From positions 1 to 34,623 of the forward strand of contig JAHBMJ010000972.1 in the NCBI GenBank assembly GCA_018398765.1: a stretch of DNA of 34,623 nucleotides. Reading direction: 5' to 3'. Source of the stretch: Chromera velia (taxonomy: Eukaryota; Sar; Chromeraceae). This document shows positions 10,814 to 21,254 of this stretch, piece by piece. The notes under the pieces were generated by a model, which saw nothing but the letters and a program-made list of their open reading frames with translations, did not search any database and had not been told where the DNA came from. Numbering within the stretch: the stretch's first letter is position 1; each line of letters opens with the position of its first letter. Both the position numbers and the translations under genes were made by a program.

Positions 10814-11177
10814 AACGTTGTTTGTAGAGTAGATCTAGATGAAAAACCTACCTTCCGAAGACGTTTCTTCCGGAGGAATACTCAATCACACACACACAGG
10901 CACAGGATCTATTCAGGTTCATACACGTAAAGAGAATGTCAATGCTAGATCGATCCATCGAACTGCTAGAAGTCTCAATCAAGCTAGCTGAATCCATGAA
11001 TTTCTGGTGGTTTGGATTTTTCTGATTGTTGCATACCGCGCTTTCTTCTGAAACCCGATTCGAGACCGCGGTGGCCCGAGGTCCCGAAACGCTGTTGTCT
11101 GCATGGAGGGTGACTGGCGCCGCCCAGGTTCTAAAACTCCAGGCAGGCCGCCCGCCGCGCTGGCCGCGACATTCTCA
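10814..11177 (-). repeat. Terminal direct repeat (5' LTR in element orientation)
   Basis: Second copy of the 2041-2408 repeat. Its outer (right) edge, CGACATTCTCA, touches the target duplication at 11178-11183. The upstream minus-strand gene ends its coding sequence at 11182, so read-through transcripts of that gene enter this repeat at once. It is therefore a candidate source of the gene's present poly(A) site. Confidence 0.85.
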
Positions 11178-11183
11178 TTCATT
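11178..11183. repeat. Target-site duplication, right copy
   Basis: TTCATT, identical to 2035-2040. It overlaps the last two bases of the receptor stop codon (TAA read on the minus strand, 11184-11182). Confidence 0.75.
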
Positions 11184-12139
11184 AAGCTGCGTATTGTTTA
11201 CAGGTTTTATAAATACTATGTACTACTGCTTCTTCAGAGCCACTAACTGCTTCAGACCCACGAACTGCTTCTGCTCCCTCTTTATCACCTCCCTGGCTTC
11301 TGTCTGCCTCCTCTGCCTCCTCCTCGTCCTCTGCCTCCTCCTCTTCCTCTGCCTCCTCTTCTTCTTCCTCTTCCTCTTCTTCTTGCACATCTGCTTCCTC
11401 ATTCTTTTCGTGCACCCCAGAGACCCCAAACATCATCAGACTTCTCCTCTTCGCGATCATGTCAGAGGGCAGGGTCTTTAGCCGTTTGGAGACATCGTCT
11501 TTGGCCCTCTTCAACATAAAGTCCGTCTGCTTCCTCGTGCGAGCTCGGAAGAACGCAAAGAGGATGACCCCAGTGGCAATCACACCGTAGGCCACAAAAA
11601 TTCTAGAGAAGGACTGCAGATTCAGACTCTTGGCAGGTTTGAACTCCTCTGACACCTACATGCAAACAAGCAGAAAGGCAGGCAGGAAAAGTAGGGAGAT
11701 GGAGTGATCGACGCACAGGATTGGAAAATGAGAACTGGATGAGGAAGAAGGAATCAGAGGCCACCCAGCCAAACCAAACATGCAGACTGATACACCCACG
11801 CACTAACCTACCTCTGCACAATGCTGTGGAGGCTCCGCGTATTTGCCCCATTGGGTCTGCAGACACATTGCAAGCACATTTGAGTACATGCATCGACCAT
11901 GCATGCGGAGTTAAACGAGAAGGTTCCTAAGAACTCACAAAAACCATGCATCTCAAAACCAACCACTTGATCCACTAAGTAAACGATCACAGCCAGCCAA
12001 AAGGTGAGTCCGTCCTCCCGTCAGTCAGCCAGTCAGTAAGTCAGCTAGTCACAGACTCACGCAGTCAGCATGGCAGTCTAGCATTCTGGAAGTATGGCAG
12101 ACTCACACAACCAAACAATGAATCAATCAATCAACCAAT

Positions 12140-12175
<36 letters not shown>

Positions 12176-13507
12176 TAATCAATCAATCAACGCATTCAAT
12201 GACATTTCACAGGAGCTTTCGCGGACTCATGCCCGTGCATCTGCCTGCGCACCTGGAGATACCCGTCTTCCTCCATCTCCAGAAGAATCGCGTTGATGGC
12301 CTTCCTCAGAGCTGAGTGGCAGTCGTTGGACTGCCGTTGGGCGAACCCCCCTCCCCTCCGACAAATGGGACCCCCCACAACCCTCATGTCGCATTTGTCG
12401 TTTTCCGCCACGTATCCCTGCAGAAAGAGGCATGCATGCAGGTGGTCAGTCAGGGAAGACACACACATCCACGCACAGTCACACACATATGCGGACACAC
12501 AGAGATAGATAGATGGAGAGATAGATGGATAGATAGAGATCAGCAATACATGCGAATGCAAGATCTAAGTGAGATTGACCAATTTGGGTGGCACTCATGA
12601 GTGTCTTGAACTGGACCTGAAGGCACCAGCTGGGGCAGATTCGTGGGTTGTGTGTGTACCTACAACCTAGACCTACAACATTAACGTATGCGAAAAGCCT
12701 ACAGCCATGCATTCAAGCGGGCTTCTCATCTTGCAGTCTCATACAGTACTCTCTCATGTATTCGATTTAAAATGAGAAAAGGAAGTGTACACACATCCAT
12801 ACAGCCACGGCTATAGCAAAGTTCTCGCTCATATATGAGTTCAGCACTGACATCAATCTGTTGTCTGCCTCCCAAAACCCCCCCACAGGTCCCCTCCCGT
12901 ATCAGTTGGAGCATTTTCTCTCGGTTGGCTGTGAATTCCTCATTGTACTGTTTCAGCTTGCATCTCGGAAGAGAAAGAGAGACAGCGAGATAGAGACAGA
13001 GAGGTTGGGAAGGAGTGAGGAGAAAGAAAGGCCAAAGGAACAGAAGCCGATCGGAGGCGACGACCACAGACTGCGACAGGAAGGAAGAAAGGAAGAAGGG
13101 GTCAGCAGCTGCAGGCAGCAGGAGAGGTAGGAAGGAAACCAGGAGGACAGGAAGAGCAAGAAAGAAAGAAGGAAAGAAAGAAAGGACGAAAGAAAGAAAG
13201 AAAGAAAGAAAGAACGAAAGAAAGGAAGGAAGAAAGGAAGAAAGAATGAAAGAAAGAAAGAAAGAAAGAAAGGAAGGAAGGAAGAAAGAACGAAAGAAAG
13301 GAAGAATGAAAGAAAGAAAGAAAGAATGAGACAAAGAAAGAAAGAAAAAAAGAAAAGAAAGAACGAAAGAAAGAAAGAAAGAATGAAAGAAAGAAAGAAA
13401 GAAAGAATGAGACAAAGGAAGAAAAAAAGAAAAAAAAAAAAAAGGAAAGAAAGAAAGAAAGAAAGTATGAATGAATGAATGAAAAAATAAAGAAAGGAAG
13501 GAAGAAG

Positions 13508-13540
<33 letters not shown>

Positions 13541-13563
13541 GAAGAAAGAAAGAAAGAAAGAAA

Positions 13564-13596
<33 letters not shown>

Positions 13597-13609
13597 GAAG
13601 AAAGAACGA

Positions 13610-13641
<32 letters not shown>

Positions 13642-14042
13642 ATGAATGAATGAAAGAAAGAATGAAAGAATGAAAGAATGAAAGAATGAAAGAATGAAAG
13701 AATGAAAGAAAGAAAGAACGAAAGAAAGAAAGGAAGAAAGGAAGGAAGGAAGAAAGGAAGAAAGAATGAAAGAATGAAAGAAAGAAAGAAAGAAAGAAAG
13801 GAAGGAAGGAAGGAAGAAAGAAAGGAAGAAAGAACGAAAGAAAGAAAGAAAGAAAGAAAGAAAGGAAGGAAGAAAGAAAGAAAGGAAGAAAGGAAGAAAG
13901 AAAGAAAGGAAGAAAGGAAGAAAGAACGAAAGAATGAAAGAAAGAAAGGAAGAAAGGAAGAAAGAATGAAAGAAAGAAAGAAAGAAAGAAAGAAAGTATG
14001 AATGAATGAATGAATGAAAAAATAAATAAAGGAAGGAAGAAG

Positions 14043-14076
<34 letters not shown>

Positions 14077-14121
14077 ATGAATGAATGAATGAATAAAAAA
14101 ATAAAGAAAGGAAGGAAGAAG

Positions 14122-14155
<34 letters not shown>

Positions 14156-16391
14156 ATGAATGAATGAAGGGAAGAATGAGACAAAGGAAGAAAGAAAGAA
14201 AGAAAGAAAGAAAGGAAGGAAGGAAGGAAGGAAGAAAGAAAGGAAGAAAGAACGAAAGAAAGAAAGAAAGGAAGAAAGAAAGAAAGAAAGAAAGGAAGGA
14301 AGAAAGGAAGGAAGGAAAGAGGAAGGAATGTGCAAAGTGAGGGGGGCAGTATAGAGAGCAGCAAACGCAGCGACTGCGTTCAGATTGCCCTCAGATAGAT
14401 GGTCGGACGGACTGTGGATACAGTTCCCTGACGGGTGCCTGGACGTGGGCACTTGCTTTGCCGAAGCACGCGGGTAGATCCCTCTCGATGAGGTTCTGAA
14501 TGTTCAGAATCGGAGTCTCGAAGTCGGTCTGCATGCATATGAATGTATTAATATCATCCATGGCTGGAAGAGAGTCCATCTTTCTTTCAGAAAGTACATA
14601 CAGGGAGAAAACAGATCAAAACAATGAGGGAGTCCGGAGTCCGATTTCTTGGACACATCAATGCAGAGATTCACAAAGCAATGCACAGGGTGCAGACACG
14701 TAAGGGTGAAAACGAGACGGATTCACACGAAAACCAGACAGCTAACTGAGATGCTTCACAAAAAACGCCCGTTGAAGTACACCCACGCATTTGACCAAGG
14801 GCTGCATCGTTTGTTTTTGCTATGAAAAGACCATCCTGCTCAAGCATTTTCGCTTGCACATGGACAAGTTTGGTGTGCACGAGAATATGCATCTCAGCTT
14901 GCTCCCCTTTGAACATGAATGTTCTTTGTCGCTGATTCACACTCACACTTGTGAGCAACACGGTTGCCAGATTCGCTGTGTAGGCTGCTGTGACAATGAA
15001 GATCAAAATGGAGAAGAAGAAGAGGTGCATCTTCGCAACGCCAGACCAAGGATTGGCCTTCGGTCCAAGGGTCCCAAGCGCCATCGCCTGCATCGAGAGT
15101 CAACAGGTAAGGTGTCAAACGTTCTCTTTTAGCATCAGATGCGACAGAGACAAGAGACAGACTGCCAACAAGACAAACAGAAAGGTAAAGACAGGCATGG
15201 AGTGACAAGGGATCTTGGATCGCATCGCACAAAGTCAAACTGAGAGAGAGCACCTGTGAGCTAGAATGAACAACGAGCTCTGCATTCGACTCATGGCTTG
15301 TCATGTGGACCACCACCAAAGAAGATTCGCGAATCGTGCAGGGAAAAGAAAAGATACATGGATGGATCGGTCAGTCACCGGACAGATTGATTGGCATATT
15401 CAAAAAAGACGACTCGATCAGCGCACCGGACCTACGTAGCTACCTTCATGAAGATGGACGCGCCCAGTCGGGGAAATCTGGATACGTTGGCCTCGGGTCT
15501 GTCTAGGGGATCCATATACTCAATCGCTGCTTCCTCTTCCCACCCGAGCCTCAGGTCCGAAAAGTTCAGATCTTTAATTTCATCCTCTTCTGTACCCCTC
15601 GTGTGGAACTCCACATTCTTCCTTGCCCCTTCTGTCCCGTCTTCAGGATACTTCTTGGAATTCCCAACCTCAGTCGTTTGTTGCTGTAGTTTGTTGAAGG
15701 CATTCATCATGTAGCAGAACTTCTTTTTTCGCAGGTTGAGCTTTCGGAGCACAAAGCTTTTCCAGAGGTTCCGACTCTCATCGCGTCTGTCTTGGTCAGC
15801 GTACCTTCATAGGTGAGACATTCAGTACAGTCCTAGGGAACAGTCAGTCGACCAGTCAGTGCGTTCTCCATGCCCATCGGTTAGTGCCCAAACTTTCTAT
15901 GCAGGAAACTCACCGAAGGGAAACTAAAGAGGTTTGGGCAATTTCTTCACTCTCAAGTCCCTCCTTAGGCGGGCGGGGAGAGAAGGAACCTCGTGGCGAC
16001 CCTCAGTCCATCTTTGCATATAGAAAGGTGAACCAAACGTTTTCAAAAAACGGATCCCCAGAGCCTTCTCTCTCTCTCTTTTTAATTATTCACTGACCAA
16101 TGCACGACGCCTGCCCCCACAATGATTGCTCCCAACACGATCCACACGTACACGGAGAATGGCTCAATGAACACACGCATCCACCCCCATAGGGTCTTCT
16201 CCTTTTCGTCGGGCTTCTTTGCCAAAAGCACCTCCGACACGTCAACGTAGGCATGGGTGTAGGCCCACCCCCTCTTTAGTCGCGGTCCCACGATGTTGTA
16301 GAAGGTGCCGATGAGGTCTGAAGGCAAATGCGAACAGGAACCGTGAAGACTCACCGACAAACATAGAAACACATACGCTCATTCTACTATA

Positions 16392-16426
<35 letters not shown>

Positions 16427-16453
16427 TAACACACACACACACACACACACACA

Positions 16454-16491
<38 letters not shown>

Positions 16492-17511
16492 GACAGACAA
16501 AATCCCCGGGCACACTCAAGGGTACTTGACGGTCTGCTACACGGATATTCGCACTCTGACAACCCCCCACCACCCCCCCCCNCCCCCCCCCCCCCCCCCA
16601 CACACACATCGCCGATTGAATACGAACCGCCTGACCGTATTCGTTCGACTCGAGGGCCTCAATTATGAAATCGTCCCACGACTGTCCCTCTGCAGGGATC
16701 CCGAGGTCGGTGATCGTGTAGGAGAATCCTCCTCTTCGAGCAAGTTCCTTTACGACGTCGAGCGTGAAGCCTGAAGGAAGGAAGCAAGGAAGAAAAGAAG
16801 GCCATACAGGTACATACAGGGAAAGATAGACACACGCATGCATGATCCCAGAAAGAGACGTGCACGTACGGATGGATTCTGGATACTCAAACACTTCAGC
16901 ACGCAGACGCAGCGAACCGAAATCATTTCAGTCAATGCAGCGAACCAAGCAACCCACCCACCCACCCACCCACCCACCTGTGTTGTCAGCCAAATTCACG
17001 TAGGGGGGGAAGAAAGACTCCATTCCCCATTTCACCGTCTGCCCTTTGATCGCATCCGTGTAGGAGAGTGTCGAGTCAGCTGTGCGAAGAAGGGACGTAA
17101 GGGGAGTAGCATATCGATAGTGAAGCTGCTCGGGACTGCGAATGCATGTACAAGGTCCTTCATACATGTGTCGAAAATGCAGAAGAATACACTTGTGGAA
17201 GATCAGACGGGAACAATCGTGCTGCGTCATACTAAATTCACCTAGAATGTCTGATAGGATGATACATCGGGTGACTGCACGATTCCCAAGCTGTCTGAGC
17301 TTTATAGAAGCTCGAAGGTGATGCATGCATGCACCACATGCAATTGCATGCACACATATGTAAATGAACGAGCTCAACGAAAGCAAGAGAGAAGATAGAG
17401 CGAACCTGCGATGGCATCTCTGACTGCACACGAGGCTGCAGGGGTGGTGCTTGCTCCGTTCCCATTGGAGAAGTACAGGAGAAGCACGATGAGACCCAGT
17501 ACGAGGATCAT
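11182..17511 (-). CDS. Ionotropic glutamate receptor-like channel, 10 exons, 639 aa
   Basis: Exons in transcript order: 17511-17406, 17079-16978, 16770-16636, 16317-16098, 15804-15444, 15087-14947, 14528-14409, 12947-12852, 12417-12253 and 11655-11182. They total 1920 nt and the splice phases agree throughout. The ATG at 17511 follows an in-frame TAA. Residues 1-20 form a signal peptide (MILVLGLIVLLLYFS). S1 follows at once (KWGMESFFPPYVNLADNTG at 52-70, then GFTLDVVKELARRGGF), so there is no amino-terminal LIVBP-like domain. Arg127 or Arg130 may match the ligand-binding arginine. M1 is about 168-188, the pore loop about 300-322, M3 about 329-354 with YTANLA at 344-349, S2 about 356-482 (GGGFAQRQSNDC; paired cysteines), and M4 501-518. 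The tail is Lys/Arg-rich and then almost all Glu. The family forms ligand-gated cation channels in membranes. The M1-M2 loop is about 110 aa, far longer than usual. The exon 7/8 junction (weak donor GTCCGA; acceptor at 12947 or 12956) is the least certain. Confidence 0.85.
12118..12191. repeat. (AATC)n microsatellite in receptor intron 9
   Basis: AATCAATC repeats broken by AACC and AATT variants. It lies within the intron between exons 9 and 10 of the receptor gene. Confidence 0.9.
13159..14329. repeat. 1.2 kb (GAAA/GGAA)n polypurine tract in receptor intron 7
   Basis: About 1170 bp of GAAA units mixed with GAAG, GAAT and ACGA variants. Some blocks are themselves repeated, for example AAAGTATGAATGAATGAATG followed by AAAAATAAA at about 13462, 13995 and 14066. 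On the transcribed strand of the receptor gene it is polypyrimidine. The 420-499 codon minus frames through it (Phe/Leu/Ser only) are artefacts of a repeat without stops. It makes intron 7 the longest intron of the gene (12948-14408). Confidence 0.95.
16388..16612. repeat. CA, CT and poly-C microsatellites in receptor intron 3
   Basis: (CA)n at 16394-16457, (CT)n at 16456-16478, then (CA)n, and a poly-C run at 16562-16599 that contains the only ambiguous base of the window (N at 16582). All of it lies in the intron between exons 3 and 4, so the sequencing uncertainty does not touch coding sequence. Confidence 0.9.
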
Positions 17512-18103
17512 TTTCCGTTCAGATTATTCTTCAGTTTTTTGCTGTTGAGGTGCAGATTGATCCCTAGAGAGATCCCGGGAAGCCCCGACATGATTGTGAT
17601 CGGGTACCCATGTGTCAGAGTGTCAAGGAAGAAGCCTTGAGAACTTGGCAGTACATCAGCCATTGTCATCGACTGACGTACACTGATTCAATTCCTTTGG
17701 CGATCTTTAATTAAATGGGTTAATTTGCACGGAGACGGGGGAAAAAAGAGAAAATTAATTAGCAAACGCACTTTCGCGCGCACTTTCAAAACCGCGCGCG
17801 CGTGCCGAATGAATTTTGTCATTTAATTTTGCTTTCCGGGGCCGAACCAAGTCGAACCCCGCGGCCGGCAATGCCGTCTCCCCTCGTGATCGAATTTCGG
17901 TGGAGCGAGCTGAAAACTGAAAGCACCTTGCGCTCCAAGTCTATCGTTCGGTAGCGTGTATGTATATATCTGTGAAAACTCGAAGGTCACACCTACCTGC
18001 TGTGTCTGACGTAGCACTACTTCTCTTTGTTGCGACTCACCACTTTGTTAGTTGGCGGTTTTCGTGAAGACCGCGTAGAAAGTCCTTTAATGCTTGTTCG
18101 AAG
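17512..18103. promoter_or_regulatory. Divergent intergenic region (receptor minus, HOP plus)
   Basis: These 592 bp separate the start codons of two divergent genes and must hold both 5' UTRs and promoters. It contains a GC-alternating core (CGCGCGCACTTTCAAAACCGCGCGCGCG, about 17775-17802, given here as two pieces: CGCGCGCACTTTC and AAAACCGCGCGCGCG) next to TTAATTAA-type AT blocks. One TTCnnGAA pair, TTCGTGAA, lies at 18061-18068, but I see no full three-unit heat-shock element. There is no TATA box in a convincing position. An upstream in-frame TGA at 18065-18067 supports the HOP start. Confidence 0.5.
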
Positions 18104-20902
18104 ATGAGAAACGGGACTGAGGGAATGAACGGCCACGGCGGAGCCAACCAGGAGGGCGGCCTGAAGGCCGAGGAGATCGTCAAAATGCTGCAGAAACCCA
18201 AATTTCAAAGGTAGGTAGGATGAAGGACTGCGCGGCTGTTCTTTTCTCTGGTAGTTCTGCCGTCGGGCCACTTTCTTTCTTCCCTTTTTCTCTCATCCTG
18301 CGCGTGCGGGAAGATGGGGAACGTGCAATTGAGTTTCATCCCATTCTTTGAAAGAGGCTGAGCATAGTCGATGAATCGGTTTTCAGCCCGACTTTTGATC
18401 CTTGTATAAGTCTCTCTCTTTCTTTCATCCGGTCTCCTTCTACAGATACACAGGAGAGGATCACAGAAAGACACTCATCCACTATGCGGCGTCAGACATT
18501 CACCATTCATCTCTCTTTCTCTTGCAGGTATATGGGAGATGTGGACTTCCAGGAGGCCGTGGAGGATCTGTTGAAGAACGGACGCCTGGACCCAAATCAC
18601 TCGGACCCCCGGGTGTATGAGCTCTGCCTCGCAGCAGCCACCGGCGTCGTGACTGACGACACGAAGTTTGAGGAGGAGGCCATCAAGAGGAAGGAAGCAG
18701 AGAACAGAAGAAAGGAGGCAGAGAAGGCAAGAAGGGAGGCAGAGGCAAAGGCCGCTGCAGATGCCGCTGAGGCCGCGAAGCCCCCTGAGCAGAGAGAAGC
18801 CGAAGCATTGAGGCAAGAGGGGAACGCCCTTTATAAGAAGAAAGAGTTTGACGCTGCGCTCCAAAAGTACAGAGCTGCAGCGGAGAAGTTTCCCACAGAC
18901 CTCCTTGTGTACGGAAACATCGCAGCGGTCCATCTGGAGCAGGGGAATTTCGCGGCATGCGAAGAGGAGTGCAAGAAGGCCCTCGAAAAGAGGTTGGTTC
19001 GTGGGTTTGTCGGTTCAATCAGTTGATGGGTAGCTCGGTTGAATTGCCAAAGACGTGTTGGTTCAGAGTCTGTTTCATTCCGGCTCTATGTGGAAGGTGC
19101 CTTAATCGCTCTATCGATTCGCAGAGCTGTATTTGTCGAGGTAAAATGCAAAAACAGGCCGATTACCGCAAAACTGTCTGGAGTGCTCTGTGATGCAGTG
19201 AGAAAAGAGGAGGGGTGAGAGAAATCCTCCCTCCTTGGTTCTCTGTGACAGCTGATCCTGGTGTCTGTATCTATCACGACCTTTTTCAGCCATCCTCTCT
19301 GTCGGTTTTTTTGTTTTCCTGCTCCACGACTCCCTTCGTCTCTACCTCCCCTGCAGGCGACAGTTGAGAAGTATGACGCTGTTTATGACAATGTGTTTAC
19401 AGATGAGATCAAACGTGTGACATTTCCCACCTCCATCCCCTGCATGCAGGTATGAATGGAAGGCTCCCGAGGAGAAAGTGGCCAAAATCTTTTGCCGTCT
19501 CGCCTCGTGTTACCAAAAGCAGAAAAAGTACGACGACGCGATCGCCATGTACAACAAGGCGTTGATGGAGGACAACAACAGACAAACCCGGTCAGTCAGC
19601 AGGGCGGCCATCAGAGAAAAGCGACAGTCCTCGGTTTTATTGAGCAGCGAAAGGGGGCATTGTGGAATCTGTCTGGTCGTCCATTGCATGGTCTTCCTCA
19701 AACAGTGGGTCTGTCTTTCTTCTTATCGCCCCTCCCCTCCCTTCTCTTGACAAGGTTCCAATGTGCAACAAAGAACTCCAACAAGTTTTCTCCCCCCTGG
19801 CTCCTCCTTTGCCGATGGTGCTTCCTGCTCTTTACCCTCTGTCTAGTTTCTTTCCTTCAATGAGTCGGCTTCCCTTCTGACGCTTTGAGGGAACGTCTCG
19901 TCTCTCAATTGCTTGTTTGCATTCTCCCTCTCCTCTCGTCCACTCATTGTCTCCATTCTCCCTGCCCCTTTGCCTCACTCCGGTGTTGCAGAGCTGCCCT
20001 CGCGGAGGTCGAGAGAGAGAAGGAGAAGGCGGCCGCGGCTGCCTACGAGAACCCCGAGCTGGCAGAGGAGAAGAGGCAGGAGGGAAACAAGCTGTTCCAG
20101 TCAGGACAGTTCGTGGAGGCAAAGGCCGCCTACGATGAGGCCATCAAGAGAAACCCGAAGGACGTCAGGCTGTACTCCAACAGAGCCGCGGTCTTCTGCA
20201 AACTCTTTGAATATCCCACAGCGCTCAAGGTCGGCCGAAAGGGGCCGAGAGGGAGGGAGTGGAACAGCAGAAAGTACGAGACTGTTTTTTTTTTTTTTTT
20301 CAAGAGAAAGGGAAAAGGTTTCTCCTTCTTTTCTCCCCTCTTCCTACGTGTCCGAGTCATTCCCGTCCAAAAAAAGCATTGATGAGACGATTGGTGAACA
20401 CTCTCTGCCTCCGTCTGTGTGTGCATGTCTGTGAATCTGTGGGTGTGGCCCCTCTGAGTGTGTGGCGTGCGCGCGACAGACCGAGAGAGAGACAGTATAT
20501 GTGTACATGTGTGTGTGTGTGTGTGTGTGTGAATCAATCTAAATCCTCCTTCCTCGTCTGGATAATGTCTGAGCAGGACGTCGAGAAGGCCCTGGCGATT
20601 GACGAGTCGTTTGTGAAGGCGTGGAGTCGCAAGGGCACTATTCACACGCAGATGAAGGAGTATAACAAGGCCATGGAGGCATACAGGAAGGGGCTGTCAT
20701 TGGATCCTGAGAACAAGGAGTGCAAAGCAGGACTGGAGAATGTGATCCAAACAATCAGTGCGACACAGGGCTCCGATAAGGTCAGTCAGGCACGCAGGAT
20801 TGAGGGAGAAAGAGAGAAAACTAAGTGGAAGTCAAAACAGAGATCCAAGACGGTTCACTGAAGAGAGCAGCTTCAGTCCTGATGCACACACGCGCACACA
20901 CA

Positions 20903-20935
<33 letters not shown>

Positions 20936-21254
20936 CACGCGAAAGAACCAACAGGACGTGAGAGTCAACATCCCTGCTAGGCGATCCCCCCCTGCATCCA
21001 CAGACAGACACCAAGCCCCCCCCTGCCCCCCCTTCTCTGTCTGTCTCTGTATGTCTCTGCAGCCCGACCAAGCCCAGATCCAGGCGGCCATGCAGGACCC
21101 TGAGATTCAGAAGTTGATGAGAGACCCCCAGTTCCAGCTCATCCTGCAGAACATGCAGGAGGACCCCAAGAGAGCCGCAGAGTACATGAGGGACCCCAAG
21201 ATCAGGGAAGGAATCCAGAAATTGGCAGTGGCCGGCATCATTAGATTGGGTTAA
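18104..21254 (+). CDS. HOP/STI1 Hsp90 co-chaperone lacking TPR1, 6 exons, 448 aa
   Basis: Exons 18104-18210, 18528-18992, 19450-19590, 19992-20229, 20577-20780 and 21063-21254 join in phase to 1347 nt. The product begins with a DP1-like domain (residues about 22-83; DPNHSDPRVYELC), then a Lys/Glu/Ala linker (84-121). TPR2A follows (122-237) with clamp-type residues R131, N135, N166, K203 and R207. TPR2B (about 260-378) has R266, N270, N301, K331 and R335. DP2 is 386-448 (DPEIQKLMRDPQFQLIL). HOP proteins hold Hsp70 on TPR1 and Hsp90 on TPR2A and pass clients between them in the cytosol; usual length is 540-590 aa. The roughly 120-residue TPR1 is absent here. An in-frame stop precedes the ATG, and the divergent neighbour leaves only 592 bp. 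The C-terminus from TPR2A on resembles apicomplexan HOP. Exon 4 has a weak donor (GTCGGC). Confidence 0.93.
20500..20531. repeat. (TG)n microsatellite in HOP intron 4
   Basis: TG dinucleotide run with one ACA interruption, in the intron between exons 4 and 5. The same intron also holds a poly-T run at 20285-20300. Confidence 0.9.
20888..20936. repeat. (CA)n(GA)n microsatellite in HOP intron 5
   Basis: CACACG units followed by (CA)n and a short (GA)n run, located between exons 5 and 6. Confidence 0.9.

Larger units (their letters stand above)
2041..11177 (-). mobile_element. LTR-type retroelement, apparently without pol (LARD or TR-GAG-like)
   Basis: A 9.1 kb unit is bounded by direct terminal repeats of 368 bp (2041-2408) and 364 bp (10814-11177). 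By my alignment they differ at about 19 positions plus one 3-4 nt gap, so about 95% identical. TTCATT flanks both outer ends. Read on the minus strand, the repeat starts TGAGAATG. A purine run (GGAGGGGA) lies directly before the inner edge of the downstream repeat, and TGGTGGTGACCC lies 3 bases inside the upstream repeat. These are the usual places for a polypurine tract and primer-binding site. The minus-strand interior carries decayed gag-like and coiled-coil frames at 7273-10369. No reverse transcriptase, RNase H, integrase or aspartic protease motif is seen on either strand. The 3' end (ACGTT) is not the canonical CA. Known relatives by architecture are non-autonomous LARD/TR-GAG elements. 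Assignment to that class is inference. Confidence 0.75.

Noticed and set aside
11026-11481. Plus-strand 151-codon frame
   Set aside because: Antisense to the Glu-rich tail of the receptor and to the terminal repeat. Its Cys/Leu/Phe content mirrors the acidic coding strand.
12953-14452. Very long minus-strand open frames (up to 499 codons) across the GAAA tract
   Set aside because: They encode only Phe/Leu/Ser from a tetranucleotide repeat that has no stops. They lie in an intron of the receptor and are not in register with both flanking exons.
18061-18068. Heat-shock element upstream of HOP
   Set aside because: Only one TTCnnGAA pair is present. A functional element normally needs at least three alternating units.
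19357-19411. Possible extra HOP exon behind a good acceptor, with protein-like reading VEKYDAVYDNVFTDEIK
   Set aside because: Including it breaks the phase with exons 2 and 3, whereas the direct joint 18992 to 19450 gives the family-typical sequence KALEKRYEWKAPEEKV. At most it is an unproductive alternative exon.
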